Positions 31,197 through 41,960 of a stretch of DNA of 64,000 bases are shown piece by piece. Positions within the stretch are counted from its first letter, which is position 1; every line of letters begins with the position of its first letter. Under the pieces are notes generated by a model that worked only from the letters and a program-made list of their open reading frames with translations, ran no database searches and had not been told where the DNA came from. This DNA comes from Aradus depressus (lineage: Eukaryota; Arthropoda; Insecta; Hemiptera; Aradidae), in the NCBI GenBank assembly GCA_963662175.1, contig OY759218.1, positions 19,062,480 to 19,126,479 of the forward strand, written 5' to 3'. Made by a program: the position numbers and the translations under genes.

Positions 31197-31440
31197 ATGA
31201 GTTTAGAAAGAAACGACCTTAAAATTCTTTTTGTTAATGATCTCATCAAGTCCCGTTTCTTAAACTACCATTCAAAACTTTCCTTTCACGAAAATCCTTC
31301 TGCTCCATTTGTGTCATCCCATTCCAATCCCGACAATCCTCCCCGAAGATTGAGGCGGTTCTGGCAGAAAGGCCTAGAGACCTGTTACATTAAAGTATGT
31401 AGCTACTATTTTGGTGATAATAAAATAAAATAGAACAGAA
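31197..31440 (+). pseudogene. Jockey-like LINE ORF2 C-terminal fragment
   Basis: Reads H-S-K-L-S-F-H-E-N-P-S-A-P-F-V, then N-P-P-R-R-L-R-R-F-W-Q-K-G-L. The H-x-N-P-L..(D-N)-P-P-R-R-L-K-R-x-W-P-R-D-L type ending is usual for Jockey-clade proteins and appears in better form at 59870-60150. Ends in an A-rich stretch. Confidence 0.6.
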
Positions 31441-32629
31441 GACATCAGAAAAGCCTTCCGAAAAGAATCCGAAAGGAAATCAAAAAATAAATTTTAAAAT
31501 TAATGAAAAAAAAAAGAATTTTAACGATTGTTCCTAAATTAAATTATTTCATAAGTAAAACTGTTACTTCTTGAATATAGATAAAATAAAAATAAAAATA
31601 AAACATAAACAAAAGTCCACACCCTCATGTCCACACATATTCAGCTCTTCTTTGCTCACTCGGTCTGCCACCACTGCTGGTGAGAGGCTAACCTTCCAAT
31701 TGTAAAGTAATCTCCATCATGGTTCATCTTTTCCACTTTGCAGAACCATCATCGTCTGCTCTGTTTCAGGAATCTCACTATGTCTGGTTTACTGCAGAGG
31801 TGCCTTAGTTCCTGATTGGTCCGAGTCTTTCTCAACATCTTCTCTCACACTCCCAGCGTTCTCTCATCTTCTTTCGTCAGTACTATTTTATTCAAAAACT
31901 TAGAAAAAGCGTATTTACCCTTGATTCTAAAGCGTCTGCAGATTCTAGCATCATCTCATACAGTACAGTACATTCAGTGCCGGATTGAGACTATTCGATG
32001 CCCTAAGCATTCTGAGCTTATGGTGCTCCCGCCTCACTATTGATATGATTAACGTCTTACTTATGTTGACAAGTTCAATACTAAAGGTCGATTGAACAAA
32101 ACGAAGACAAAAATCATTCAACGAGAAAATAAGATAATCATTTTTTTCAAAATTAATTTATTAAAACACTAAATATCTCTTTCGTCCAAATACGCCATTC
32201 GTTCATCATATACGTGCACTTCTTCGTCAGTTACTTCTTCTTCCTCAGTATCATCATAATCAGAATTTGATATTTGTTCTTCCATCTGAAGTTTACGGCA
32301 GGGTATGAAAAAACATTATGCGACCTTTAATGTTTTTGTATTTAACATATTAGTTCCATTTTTAATTAAAAATGATAGCAGATTTATGAAAAAAATAAAA
32401 ATTGAAAAATAATTAATTATTAAAATAAATAACTATTTCAAAAATAGCCCCAAAGACGTGATGCCATAAACAATTGCTTAGTTTGTTTATAGGTTAATCC
32501 GACACTGAGTACATGAATAGATGATTTTGCGGACTTTGAGGACTAAATGGGACAACTAAAACTATGAAAAGAGACCACATAACCGACATTTACTTTGCTA
32601 CAAGTAATTTAATCTGTAAGGGTGGCAGA
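31441..32629. other. Unassigned
   Basis: A 75-codon ORF at 31816-32043 has no motif. 32160-32290 contains a run encoding Glu/Asp-rich sequence on the minus strand but no extended ORF. Confidence 0.3.
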
Positions 32630-32790
32630 TTAATTTAGACAAGGTGCTCCTGGCGAGGCTTCACAAAGGTCTGATTAATAAACTGTCTATAGCTGATAAC
32701 GGGAGGGTTCGGATTGGAAGGTCTATGCCGTTCAACAGGTGCCGCCAGTGCCCGTGTTGATCAGAGGATTGTATTAGCTCAGCCCACCTC
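32630..32790 (+). pseudogene. Possible LINE C-terminal fragment
   Basis: One frame reads V-L-L-A-R-L-H-K-G-L-I-N-K-L, then R-C-R-Q-C-P-C before a stop. The spacing of L-x-R-L..and C-x2-C resembles LINE C-termini but the rest is lost. Confidence 0.3.
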
Positions 32791-32949
32791 TAACCTCCCA
32801 CCTCCCACCTCCAACCCTTCCATCCACTTTTAATTTCATTAATTTTATTTTTTTTTTCAAACACTTGCATCATTGAATCCCTAACCTTTTTTTTTTTTAT
32901 CCCAGTCCAAAATATTGAACTTCTAAGTTGAGGAACGCGGACATATTGT

Positions 32950-33625
32950 GGAAACTTGTAATAAATAAATAAAACAAACTTATTTTTAAAATATTGTCTA
33001 TTCTACTAAAGATATAAATATAATATATTGACGATGGTGTAAGGCCGAAACTGGTAGTTATATATGCTACGGGTAAAGTTAGATTAACGGTTAAACCTAG
33101 GATTACCCGGGTAAACCTAGTAGTACCCGCTGCCGCTTGGTTAAAGTCCGAAATATAATTGAAATAGTTCACGTTTCGGGCTTTACCCGGGTAAGGTATA
33201 TGTTAAAGCTAGAACCTGTACTCTTCAAATATAGGAACGACGGGAGGGGCAGATATATCGTCCCGCCGGCGGAACGCCGGCAAATACGCCCCCAAATTTT
33301 GTAATATTTCGATTTATGTTTGTTCTAGGAATTTATGTACCCAGATGAATGATTATCGCTGTTAGACAGCTTACAACAATGGAAATTGAGGTGTGGTCGA
33401 GCTAATTAATAAGTACCTAATCTTTATAGTGGAACATACGTCCACTAATGGCCTTGTCATTATTAGTATACCCAACTTTAACCAAGCGGCAGCGGGTACT
33501 ACGCAGTTTACCCGGGTAATCCTAGGTTTAACCGTTAATCTAACTTTACCCGTAACATATAAATTTATATCTTTAGTGGAATAGACAATATTTTAAAAAT
33601 AAGTTTGTTTTATTTATTCAAAATA
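32950..33625. repeat. Long inverted repeat, one arm with a hammerhead-like block
   Basis: 32960-33155 and 33473-33620 are inverted copies: 'acaaacttatttttaaaata', 'ctaaagatataaat', 'ggtaaagttagattaacggt', 'aaacctaggattacccggg' and 'taccc-ctgccgcttggttaaag'. The left arm has an extra segment, 'attgacgatggtgtaaggcc', absent from the right arm. Confidence 0.85.
33026..33057 (+). ncRNA. Degenerate hammerhead-like motif
   Basis: UUGACGA, extra U, a short GGU..GCC stem II, GAA, ACUGGU, A. Similar to 12588-12634, but the first box base is U instead of C and stem I does not pair, so it is probably inactive. Confidence 0.35.
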
Positions 33626-34612
33626 TTGAAGAAATTGAGTTTGGAACTTGGGAATGTGGTTTCATATCTATCTATTTTCATGATTAGTATTATAAAGGAA
33701 TTAATGTTTTTAATGCCCTTCCCCACTTCTTGAAGTCAAAAGAAACAATAAAAAAAATTAAACTTAAACTAAAAATAATTTATGGTTTCCAGATTTACTT
33801 TGTGAAGCTACATTCTAGGAATAGATAATTAAAATTACCTAAAAACCCCCTCCATAACTGTACCTTCTACCCTGTCAACCAATTCTGTCAGTTTGTAAGT
33901 GACTCTTGATAATGCCATAACACGGCGAAACTAGTTGAGTATTTGAGAATATATAGTGAAGTTTGACAAAGAAATTGTGTATTTTAATTATCTATTCAAC
34001 TAAAAATGTTTATGTTAGAGGAAACCCTTTACTCCAAAACGGAATTTTTGTCTCATTGATCGAAAAGAATAAAACCACAATCAAAAATCTTATTTCATAG
34101 ACAAAAACATTAGCTTTCATTTTACAAAATAATTAGCTCACAAAACTTTCATTTTTTTTTTTTTTTTGGGAGTGCAGAGTTCCTACACAAATATCCTTCC
34201 AAGGTCCGTCGAATCTACGTTTTGTATAATCATTATTTTATATTACTTAACTACTAATTTATTTCATTTCTCTTAGTATCCACATTTATTCTTTTATGAA
34301 TTTTTAATATTTTTTTTTATTTTTTAATATTATTTTTGGGGGGAACTTCCAATGTAAAAAAAAAGGAAAGAAAAATAAATTTATAAGAAAAATAATTTGC
34401 AAAGAAAGATCTTTAATTTAGCTACAGCAATGATTATGACAAATGTAAAAAAGTTCATCATTAAAGAGTGCATTATGAACAAAAATTTCTTATACCAACC
34501 ACCTTGTACAGATCATTCTCCCTTCCCCTCCTCACTTTCAAATTCATTTCATACTGGCATTACTGGCTACATGAAAGTAATGTGTTGACAATTTAATAAG
34601 AAACATTATACA
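33626..34612. other. AT-rich, no gene recognised
   Basis: 34495-34590 is one arm of the inverted-repeat family at 17149-17366. The rest is low complexity, apart from the hammerhead-like motif at 33902-33940. Confidence 0.45.
33902..33940 (+). ncRNA. Decayed hammerhead-like motif
   Basis: Stem I ACUC/GAGU pairs perfectly, stem II GCC/GGC, GAA, self-complementary stem III ACUAGU and U17. The box reads UUGAUAA instead of CUGANGA (two core changes), so activity is unlikely. Confidence 0.45.
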
Positions 34613-34990
34613 AGGGAATCCCGATATTTCGTATCCCGATTATTCATATTTCCGGCTAATTCGTACAAATTTGCCCGTCCCCAGAGAAAATCCCGATAAG
34701 TGGTATAAAAACAATGCATTTCGGACTCCTCGGTAATTCGTATTACTTTTATGCTCGAGGTCACTTAAAACGTCTTATAATTCGTATTTCCAGCTAAAAA
34801 ACCTCTTTAATTCGTACTGTTTTCAAGAGGGGGAGAGAGGACAGTGAGAGACGAGAGAGCAGAATGAGTGCGAGATAAATGTTTTCTGGGAAATCACTTG
34901 ATTCCTACAGAACCAAAGGGGAGAGCGAGTGAGAGAGACAAGTTTTCTATGAAATCTCATATTATCTCATGTAATTCGTACTCGTTTCAC
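34613..34990 (+). repeat. Possible pogo-like MITE with 'aattcgta' motifs
   Basis: At least six copies of 'aattcgta' or close variants in about 370 bp, starting 'caagggaatcccgatatttcg'. This resembles subterminal motif arrays such as 41961-42639, but I could not identify a matching right terminus. Confidence 0.35.
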
Positions 34991-34999
34991 TTAAAGGAA

Positions 35000-35779
35000 A
35001 TGGGGAGAGGAGAGGGGGAAAGTTTTAGCAATTTTATTGATCTTGTCTAATATTTTTTCGAACAAATGTTTGATTGGTGTTTATTTAATCTAGAACATAT
35101 GTACATATTTTTTATTGCATGTAATGTTTATTGTATAGTTTAGTATAAAGCAGTGTTAATTGCATAGGTTTTACTTTGCACCCCCTAGTTTGGAAGAACT
35201 CGACGAAAGAAACATTTTGGCGCCAAAAAAAAACGAAAAATATTTTAAATAACCCTTGCCCCACGGCATTTGAATTTTAAATGGAATTTAACATGGGTTC
35301 TCATATGTATTAAAGTTGAAACAATATGGCGCTTCCACGTTTCATCAAAATGGGCTAACAATTTTCCATATCAGACCATGAGGCCACAAACCAAAAAAAA
35401 AATGTTCCATATTACGGTTTTTGGGGTCGGAGAACACGCATTTGACGTCAAAAATTAAAAATCGGTAAATTCATTTTATTAAGTGTTTTGGAGGTCGCTG
35501 ATTACGAATTTGATGTCAAAAAATAATTTTGACTCTTGACAGATGTCACAAATGCTGTCAACAAATCCGTGTAATCGAGAGGAAAATTGGAGTTAATACC
35601 AATGCCCGAAACACAATTCAATAATTTTTTCATTTGGTTTCTGGACATAATCAGATTAGATAAATTCTTCCAGTCATTTTCAGTTTTGATATCTTTTATT
35701 TACAAATTACAGCGACCTCAAAGACACTTAATAAAATGTTTAAATTGTCATTTTTGGACCAGCCTAATATGTACTGTAT
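35000..35779. other. No gene recognised
   Basis: Several sub-70-codon ORFs without motifs. Direct repeats of 'atttga-gtcaaaaa' near 35440 and 35510. Confidence 0.35.
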
Positions 35780-35884
35780 AGCTGTCGAGCTCATGTCCAC
35801 CAGAGTGACGAAAGAGCGCGTTGGTAGTAGGCAATATGACTTCGTAGTTAAAGCCCGGGTATGAGTCATAATAACTAACTAACC
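35780..35884 (+). mobile_element. SINE alpha 3' part with TAAC tail
   Basis: 'gtcgagctcatgtccaccag', 'gcaatatgacttcgtagtta' and 'gcccgggtatgagtcataat' followed by AACTAACTAAC. Confidence 0.75.
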
Positions 35885-35934
35885 TATCAATAAATTATAC
35901 GACGTAGATCTCGCATATTTCAATTTTCCTTCGA

Positions 35935-36397
35935 AATCCATTCTTAACATGCATGAAAACTCAATGTAGAATTTTTGACTGACTACGTAGCTTCTCCTAA
36001 ACTACTAATAGCTGGAGAGGTAAAAAAAAAAAATACTAAAGTTTATCCACCCAAAAAAAGAAAAGAAATTCAAAGAGCTGAAGGAGAAAAAGCGAGTGAA
36101 GAGTTATTGAAGAGTCCAATAGTCCGGAATCTCCTAAAGAGCAATAACTGTCCAGCGAAGCAGCGTCTTTCACGAAATTAAGACAATAACACTAAAAATA
36201 TCCAAGGGGAAGTCCTTTCGAAACCTCATTTCACTAAATAATACCTACACTGAGATTATTGTTATTATACCGGACGACGTCATAAACCACGTGACTCTCC
36301 TAACCGCATCTAACCTGCTTAGCTCTCTCAACCAACTTATACCTTACCTCTTCCAATATGATACCTATTTCAAAATAATAATAATAAATGATCAAAA
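35935..36397. other. Family A 3' scrap and an unassigned ORF
   Basis: 35940-36010 is a family A end ('cttctcctaaactactaatagctggagaggtaaa'). A Lys-rich ORF continues to 36181 (K-K-R-K-E-I-Q-R-A-E-G-E-K) with no motif I recognise. Confidence 0.35.
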
Positions 36398-36840
36398 AAG
36401 TCGGTGAATCACCGGCTATGTACTTCCCCAGCAAGAATTAATCAATAAAGTTTTCGCTCTCCCTCCAAAACAATCAACTGTATGAGCTAAAACTCAATAT
36501 TTGACTTACATATTTTGTGTCGATACATTCATTACATTTTTTTTCCGCTGAAACTCGATAGTTGTTGTCCTTATGAAGTTTAGTTTACAAATTATAAAAT
36601 TTCGTGTTAATACTTTCATTCTATCGGCAGTTATTAGAGTTTTTATATTAAGCCTCCCCTAATCCCCCCTTCCCTTTGGTCAATTTGGCTGAAAATCAAT
36701 ATGTGTTGTCGTTACAGAGTTCTGAAGTTCACATATAAAATTTCATGATGATACATTGATTCTATCGGGAGTTATCGTGTTCAGCACAGACACACAGACA
36801 AAACATTTTTTTTTTCATATTTGGAATCTGGAGGCTGGAA
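36398..36840 (+). repeat. Family A copy
   Basis: 5' end 'gtcggtgaatcaccggctat' plus 'tacttccccagcaagaat', then modules to 'cacagacacacagacaaaac'. The final palindrome is replaced by unrelated sequence at about 36840. Confidence 0.8.
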
Positions 36841-36847
36841 AATTCTA

Positions 36848-37463
36848 AGATTTTAGTGTTTATGTGTCTAATGTATAAGCTATCTTGATGTAGTAGTAAA
36901 TTTTTTATTCAATTAACATAATAGAAAATTTCATACAAAACATATATACAATAATGTGACCTTTTATGAAGACAAACTCAATGGCCTAAGCCGTCTTGAG
37001 GAGTCTAGATTTACATAAATAATATTATCTTATAAACTTATTAACAACAAATTTTTCTTTCTAAAATACAAATAAAAGCAAAATAATTAATATTTATTTA
37101 TTTATTTAATTAACGGTTTCTGAAATCGTAAGCCTTTTTGCAATAATTTACCAGTAGTTGCCAATCTTTACCATTTAATAATTCCAACATAAATGAAGTA
37201 TCTGTGTTGTTTTTAAATATTTTCTTTTTTAAATCATATTTGGGGCAGGTAATGAGGAAGTGATATATATCTTCTTTACAGGGGCTATAACACATTGGGC
37301 ATACAAAGTCCATATCTTCGGATGTATATTGATTGATAGGTGTATAGCTTAGATGCAACAGTTCACCTCTAAGTTTAATTATTAATCTAATACTTGACAA
37401 TGGTAGGTCACTCAGTAAGTAACTATTAACTGAATCGTGGAACTCCAGTTCCCTACCTAGCAA
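36848..37463 (-). pseudogene. LINE ORF2 C-terminal fragment with 3' UTR
   Basis: Minus ORF 37110-37463 (117 codons) reads K-L-R-G-E-L-L-H-L, then C-P-M-C-Y-S-P-C-K-E-D-I-Y-H-F-L-I-T-C-P-K-Y: the C-x2-C..H-x4-C knuckle followed by C-P-x-Y, typical of LINE C-termini. It ends with A-Y-D-F-R-N-R. The 3' UTR runs to about 36848. Pieces of the same UTR ('aagctatctt..tgtctaatgtat', TTA-repeats) recur at 46930-47045 and 47655-47765. Confidence 0.75.
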
Positions 37464-37525
37464 GTGCCGGTACAGCTATCTTAGTGTATATACATATTAG
37501 TGTACCTGTAATAGATATATTGACA

Positions 37526-38482
37526 GGGCTGGTGTGTACACCTAGGGACCTAAGCATCTAATGCCTTTATCCATTCCCTGTTAGCTCTACTCTGGGAGTC
37601 CTAAATTTTGCCGACTCAGATTTAATTACCTAAGGTAGGGGTCTCTAATGAGAACCTGACATCGCACAGGCTCGGGACCATCGCTTAACCCGCTCCGCGA
37701 CATGTGAGTCTCCGAGACTTCCTCCTTATTTCAATCTTCAAGATAAGTCTTATACTTTTCCTATGGGAGTCTAATCTACTCACACGGCACAGCCTCTGAT
37801 TCCTATTTGTAAGTCTGCTACGCTTACATGGCATAGTGGGAGATATTCATGTGAGTTTATTATACTTACATGACACAGTGGTGGATTTTTGGGTATGTTT
37901 CCTTCCTATACACCCGGCTTTTTCTAACATTCTGCTTTACCATATCTCCAGCATTGCCATAGTCAGGCAGTTTACGTTTTATTTTATTTTTTAGAATGAA
38001 TCCAAATTCCTCTGAAGACAGTTACTTCCTAGAAGGGCGTAAACAATTGTAGTTTAGAACAAATGACCTAACTTTGCCGACAAAATTTTCGTTTGTATAA
38101 TAATTTATCTTATGAACCACAATTAAAAAGTTCATTACCATTGTAACAATCATTTTGGTTGAATAAATCGTTTCTATGTTAGTTATGACATTTTCTTATC
38201 CATATATGTATTTAGTTCCATAAAATAATTATCATTCGCAATCATTGTATTACTGCATACAATTTTTGCACCTAAAATGCTTTAGGAGTCTGTGAGACTC
38301 ACATGGCACCCGGGGGGTAATCTGATAGGATGTCGCGTAACGGGTTAACATCCCATCCGAAGGACAGCGTGCTCAAGGTCTTTACCTACCAGATAAAAAC
38401 CTAAGGGCCCCGGCCAGGTTTCGAGCCCGTGATCATGAACTCAGTAGGCTAGCAGACTACGTCTGAGCTACCGGCGCCCCCT
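37526..38482 (-). mobile_element. SINE alpha with LINE-derived tail, split by a piggyBac MITE
   Basis: Head 38349-38482 (minus): 'ggcgccggtagctcagacgt', B box region 'cgggctcgaaacctggcc'. Tail 37526-37684: '..aggactcc'-type body end, then 'taacagggaatggataaagg', 'cattagatgcttaggtccct' and 'gtgtacacaccagccc'. The tail matches the last codons and UTR of the LINE at 3583-4190. It is interrupted at TTAA by the element 37689-38344. Confidence 0.85.
37689..38344. mobile_element. piggyBac-like non-autonomous element
   Basis: 656 bp flanked by TTAA on both sides (37685-37688 and 38345-38348). Starts CCCGCTCCGCGACAT and ends ATGTCGCGTAACGGG, imperfect inverted repeats beginning with CCC, plus subterminal inverted 'catgtgagtctc' motifs. 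TTAA duplication with CCC ends is diagnostic of piggyBac. No transposase is encoded. Confidence 0.88.
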
Positions 38483-38489
38483 TTCTAGT

Positions 38490-39079
38490 CTAAAGTCCGT
38501 ACAGTAAATGTACCCTCCTACGTGACCAAGAAAGTAATCCATGCAGACCTAAATAACCCATCGTCCAGAAACTAATCTAATTCCTAGACTTAACCTTCCA
38601 TAACCATCTTTCATCCTACCCTAACTCATTCGCACTTCTCAATCCCTCCTAGAAATCCTCCACCCCGTCTGAATAGGAGGTGGCCAAGAGATCTCAGATG
38701 TGTAGCATTTTACTATTATTTAGGGGTCTTATCCTGCCACATCACAAGTACTTAGCCACCATATTTAAATTAATTCACCCAGACAGTTGGAATACGGAAA
38801 ATAATGAGGTCGTCCGGCCTGTTATCGCATTGCTGCAGGAAGACAATTTTTTTCACAAAATAATAGAATATCTTTGTATATTGGTACATGTCAATGACCC
38901 TGTAAGGAGCAAATGCTATTAATTCAGGTGATGGATTGACCTAAGTGATCTTAAGTTACCAGCTCTTCGACTATTCCTGGGATATAACCGGCCTTTCATC
39001 TCTACTTAAAATGAAGAATTCCAACGCCAGGATCCAAGAATTGAAAAAACAACCCTTTTTTCAAGTTCAAGACGTAGAT
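38490..39079. other. No gene recognised
   Basis: ORF 38680-38922 (80 codons, start M-A-K-R-S-Q-M-C-S-I-L-L-L-F) has no known motif and no repeat partner in the window. Confidence 0.3.
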
Positions 39080-40140
39080 ATACAATACAGAAGTAGTGAA
39101 AGGAGCTTCTGAAGGGACGGAGCAGGAAGAAAACGATGGTATATATTCTAACCGTGAATCCACAGTAACAGCTTCTGTCAATCGTCTATAACTCTGGAAG
39201 TTCATTTAAAGCATTCTGAATTATAGAACTTGCCAAAAACGTAAAAGACGAACGAACTTAAAGGGCGAATGCGAATGATAAATCTCAACCCTTTTAATAA
39301 AGTTCAATTATTGACCTACATAGAGGACGATGACAGAAGTAGTGACAGGAACTTCTCATGGCATTGGATAGCGAAAGGAATATCTTCTTAGAGTGAATCC
39401 ACAGTCTTATCAATTATCTAATTTCTCCAGAAGCAGTCTGAATTATAGAACTTGCCAAAAACGTAAAAGACGTACGAACTTAAAGGGCGAATGCGAATTA
39501 TTCATCTCAACCCTTTTAATCAAGTTCAATTATAGACCTACACACGGGCGTAGCCAGGGGGGGGGGGCAGAGGGGGCGCGTTACATAAATGTACATGTAC
39601 AAAACAAGTCATATTACATTTATTTAAATATATATGAATTCGATCATTTCATTTCCTCGCTCAAAATGGTCATTTATGTTGTACTTTATACTCTTAAAGC
39701 TGATTTTACATGCGCAGTAAAAATGCAAAGCGCAGCAGCAGCAAATGCACGCTATTGAATGTGAGTCATTTAATTCTAAAAGAACAAACCACAGCGTGCA
39801 TTTGCTGCTGCTTTGCTTTGCATTTTGGCTGCTCATGTAAAGTCAACTTAAGTATTACAGTCAGTGGTTACCTCAGGGGGAACTTCTAGAGGTCCGAGTC
39901 TCCCAAATTAATAACAAAAAGTCTGCAACGCTAACCACGGAAACTGCGGGCTGTGCCCCCGGGAGTCTATGTCTCCTCCCGCTCAAAATCCTGGCTACGC
40001 CCCTGGTGCTACATAGAGTACGATGACAGAAGTAGTGACAGGAACTTGTGATGGCATTGGATAGCGGAAGGAATATCTTCTTAGAGTGAATCCACCGTCC
40101 TGTCAATTATCTAATTTCTCTTAAAGCAGTCCGAATTATA
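39080..40140 (+). repeat. Degenerate tandem repeat, about 215-bp unit
   Basis: 'gaattatagaacttgccaaa' occurs at about 39220 and 39435, with 'gacagaagtagtgacaggaa' at about 39330 and 40025 and a more diverged unit from 39080. One unit is split by the MITE at 39543-40005. Confidence 0.8.
39543..40005. mobile_element. hAT-like MITE
   Basis: 463 bp with ends CACGGGCGTAGCCAG and CTGGCTACGCCCCTG (consensus CAGGGGCGTAGCCAG) and an 8-bp flanking duplication GACCTACA/GTGCTACA with two mismatches, as expected for hAT. Inside, 'aaatgcaaagcgcagcagca' and 'tgctgctgctttgctttgca' form a hairpin with arms of about 34 nt (39720-39755 and 39795-39830). Confidence 0.8.
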
Positions 40141-40980
40141 AAATTTGGCCAAGAAGTATCGATTAGCAGATTGAAAGAAGGGGTTGAAGCAGGCTGAAGG
40201 CAAATGATTCATTTCTCATTTTTTCCAACTTCTATTTTCACCAGCTGCTTATATTTATTGCCCTAAGATATGACACCTAAATGAAACTTCCAAGAAGTTA
40301 ATTACAGTTGAGATCCCCCTACTCTACTGGATCGGGGATGAAGGGGGTAAAAAAATGAAAAGAAAATGAAAAAAAAAAACTCTAACCCTTTTCCGGAGTC
40401 TCAATAGGGATTTAATTACGGAACAGTGAATGTTGGTTTGAATCAAGTCTCCTGTGTAATTGTTATATTAAATTAAATCCATTGATTTTTGGCCGAGTAA
40501 TGTTTCGTTTCCCGAGTCCCCCCCCGTCTGCTTCTTAAAGAACTCGAACTGCGGGCTTACTTTCTTTTGATTCTAAACAACTCATTTCTTCTTTCTCCAA
40601 TCAGTTTGCTCAACACTTTGGCTCTTTGATTTCTTTTCATACACTTTTATATAAACCTCTTTTCTTAATTACTTGTTGACAATTAAGTAAAAATACTTTG
40701 GAAAAGTTGCTTTTTCTGGATATAAATAAAAAAAAAATATATATATATAGGAAGAAAGTTTGAATAAGTGAAGACCCTGGTGAAATGAACATCTTTTGTT
40801 TATATAACGAAATGATTTAAAAGGGCATTGTAAGTATTGGATCATGCTCTAACTGTATATTTTGGCTGAAAGCAGAGCAATCCCGTGGACAATATGCAAA
40901 ACAATCTCACCAGATTCTTCCCCAAGAGAACTTCCCCAGTGCGAATAAAGCTTTCGCCTCCCCTCTGAAACCAATTTACG
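40141..40980. other. No gene recognised
   Basis: AT-rich with short A and C runs. 40920-40980 contains a scrap of family A 5' end ('acttccccagtgcgaata'). Confidence 0.4.
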
Positions 40981-41360
40981 GATTGATTGATTGCAAGGGG
41001 CCTTGTACCAATGTTATCCAAAGCATGAAGGCCCATATAACAGCCTCTCGCTAGTATTCAACTACTGAAGTGTAGGATCCTCTGCAAGCTCTATTTCCTC
41101 AACTCATCTGGGTTGAAGAAAGTCTCATCGAAAGTTCACATCTTTTGCAGAAAGGATCCGGGAAAAGAGACGTTTTCTTACTGAGTGGTGTCTTGTTAGA
41201 TACCTGATCACTTTTCTCAATGTCCTCCAGGGTCACTCAAAAAGAGTTGTTCTTCTTTCGGTCCACTAATCAACTCTTTTAACTGTCGACAACCCAGTTG
41301 TTCGCTCCAAGATGAGTTCCTCTCCGCAATGCCCATTTCTCCAGGACTGTTGTACCTGAT
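40981..41360 (-). pseudogene. LINE 3' fragment, second copy of 21470-21840
   Basis: Minus strand matches 21470-21840 ('ctcatctgggttgaagaaag', 'gaaaggatccgggaaaagag', 'tactgagtggtgtc') but with more indels, and no long ORF survives. It keeps the element's 3' end: '..tccatgcttt'-type sequence then a CAATCAATCAAT microsatellite at 40981. Confidence 0.7.
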
Positions 41361-41369
41361 AGGTAGGAC

Positions 41370-41910
41370 TTCTGAACCATGATACTAAATTTCGTGTTGA
41401 TACATGCGTTAATTCGACAGTGACCGATTTGGCTGAAATTCGTAGTCCCTATAGGGCTTTGGAAATTTCCTGTCAATATATCGATGTATTAATTCTATCG
41501 GGGATTATCGTGTTCACAGACACACATATACAGGAATATATTTTGATAACTCGTTGCTATGCGGCACAATTTATGGAAATTTATTTTACGTACTTTAGGG
41601 CGCTACTTTGGTCGAAATTGGTGACACTGGCGAATGTAAATTTTATTAGGAACATGTTTGGAAAGAACTATTTTTTCAATAGGACTAACTGTTTTCGCGT
41701 AAGTCGAGCAAACAAGAAGAAATGAAATTCAAAACATTTTACGACGGTTTTTGGCACGTATCTCGCAAACGGGTTGACCTGCGATAAGTCGTATCCAACA
41801 TAAAATGTGCGTTTTCGTATTCTCTATCATTTTTATTTGAAAAGATTTTTGATTAGGCCATAAATATAAGCGGTATCATTTAAAATGTACTTAGGCCCCG
41901 AAGTAAAGTG
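41370..41910 (+). repeat. Family A fragment followed by family B
   Basis: 41380-41540 is a family A 3' part ('attctatcggggattatcgt'). 41690-41910 is family B ('tatctcgcaaacgggttgac', 'ggccataaatataagcggta'). Confidence 0.7.
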
Positions 41911-41960
41911 ATATCGGATTTTCGAACGAGTACAATACGTTCTTATATTAAATATACATA

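Noticed and set aside
33155..33175. Hammerhead on the minus strand at 'gtttcgggctttaccc'
   Set aside because: The GAAACGU part is present but the CUGANGA box is missing and the base after ACGU is G, which is not allowed at the cleavage position.
38020..38070. Another hammerhead (CTGAAGA near 38015-38022)
   Set aside because: The expected GAAA is replaced by GUAAAC, no pairing stem II or palindromic stem III follows, and no stem I was found.
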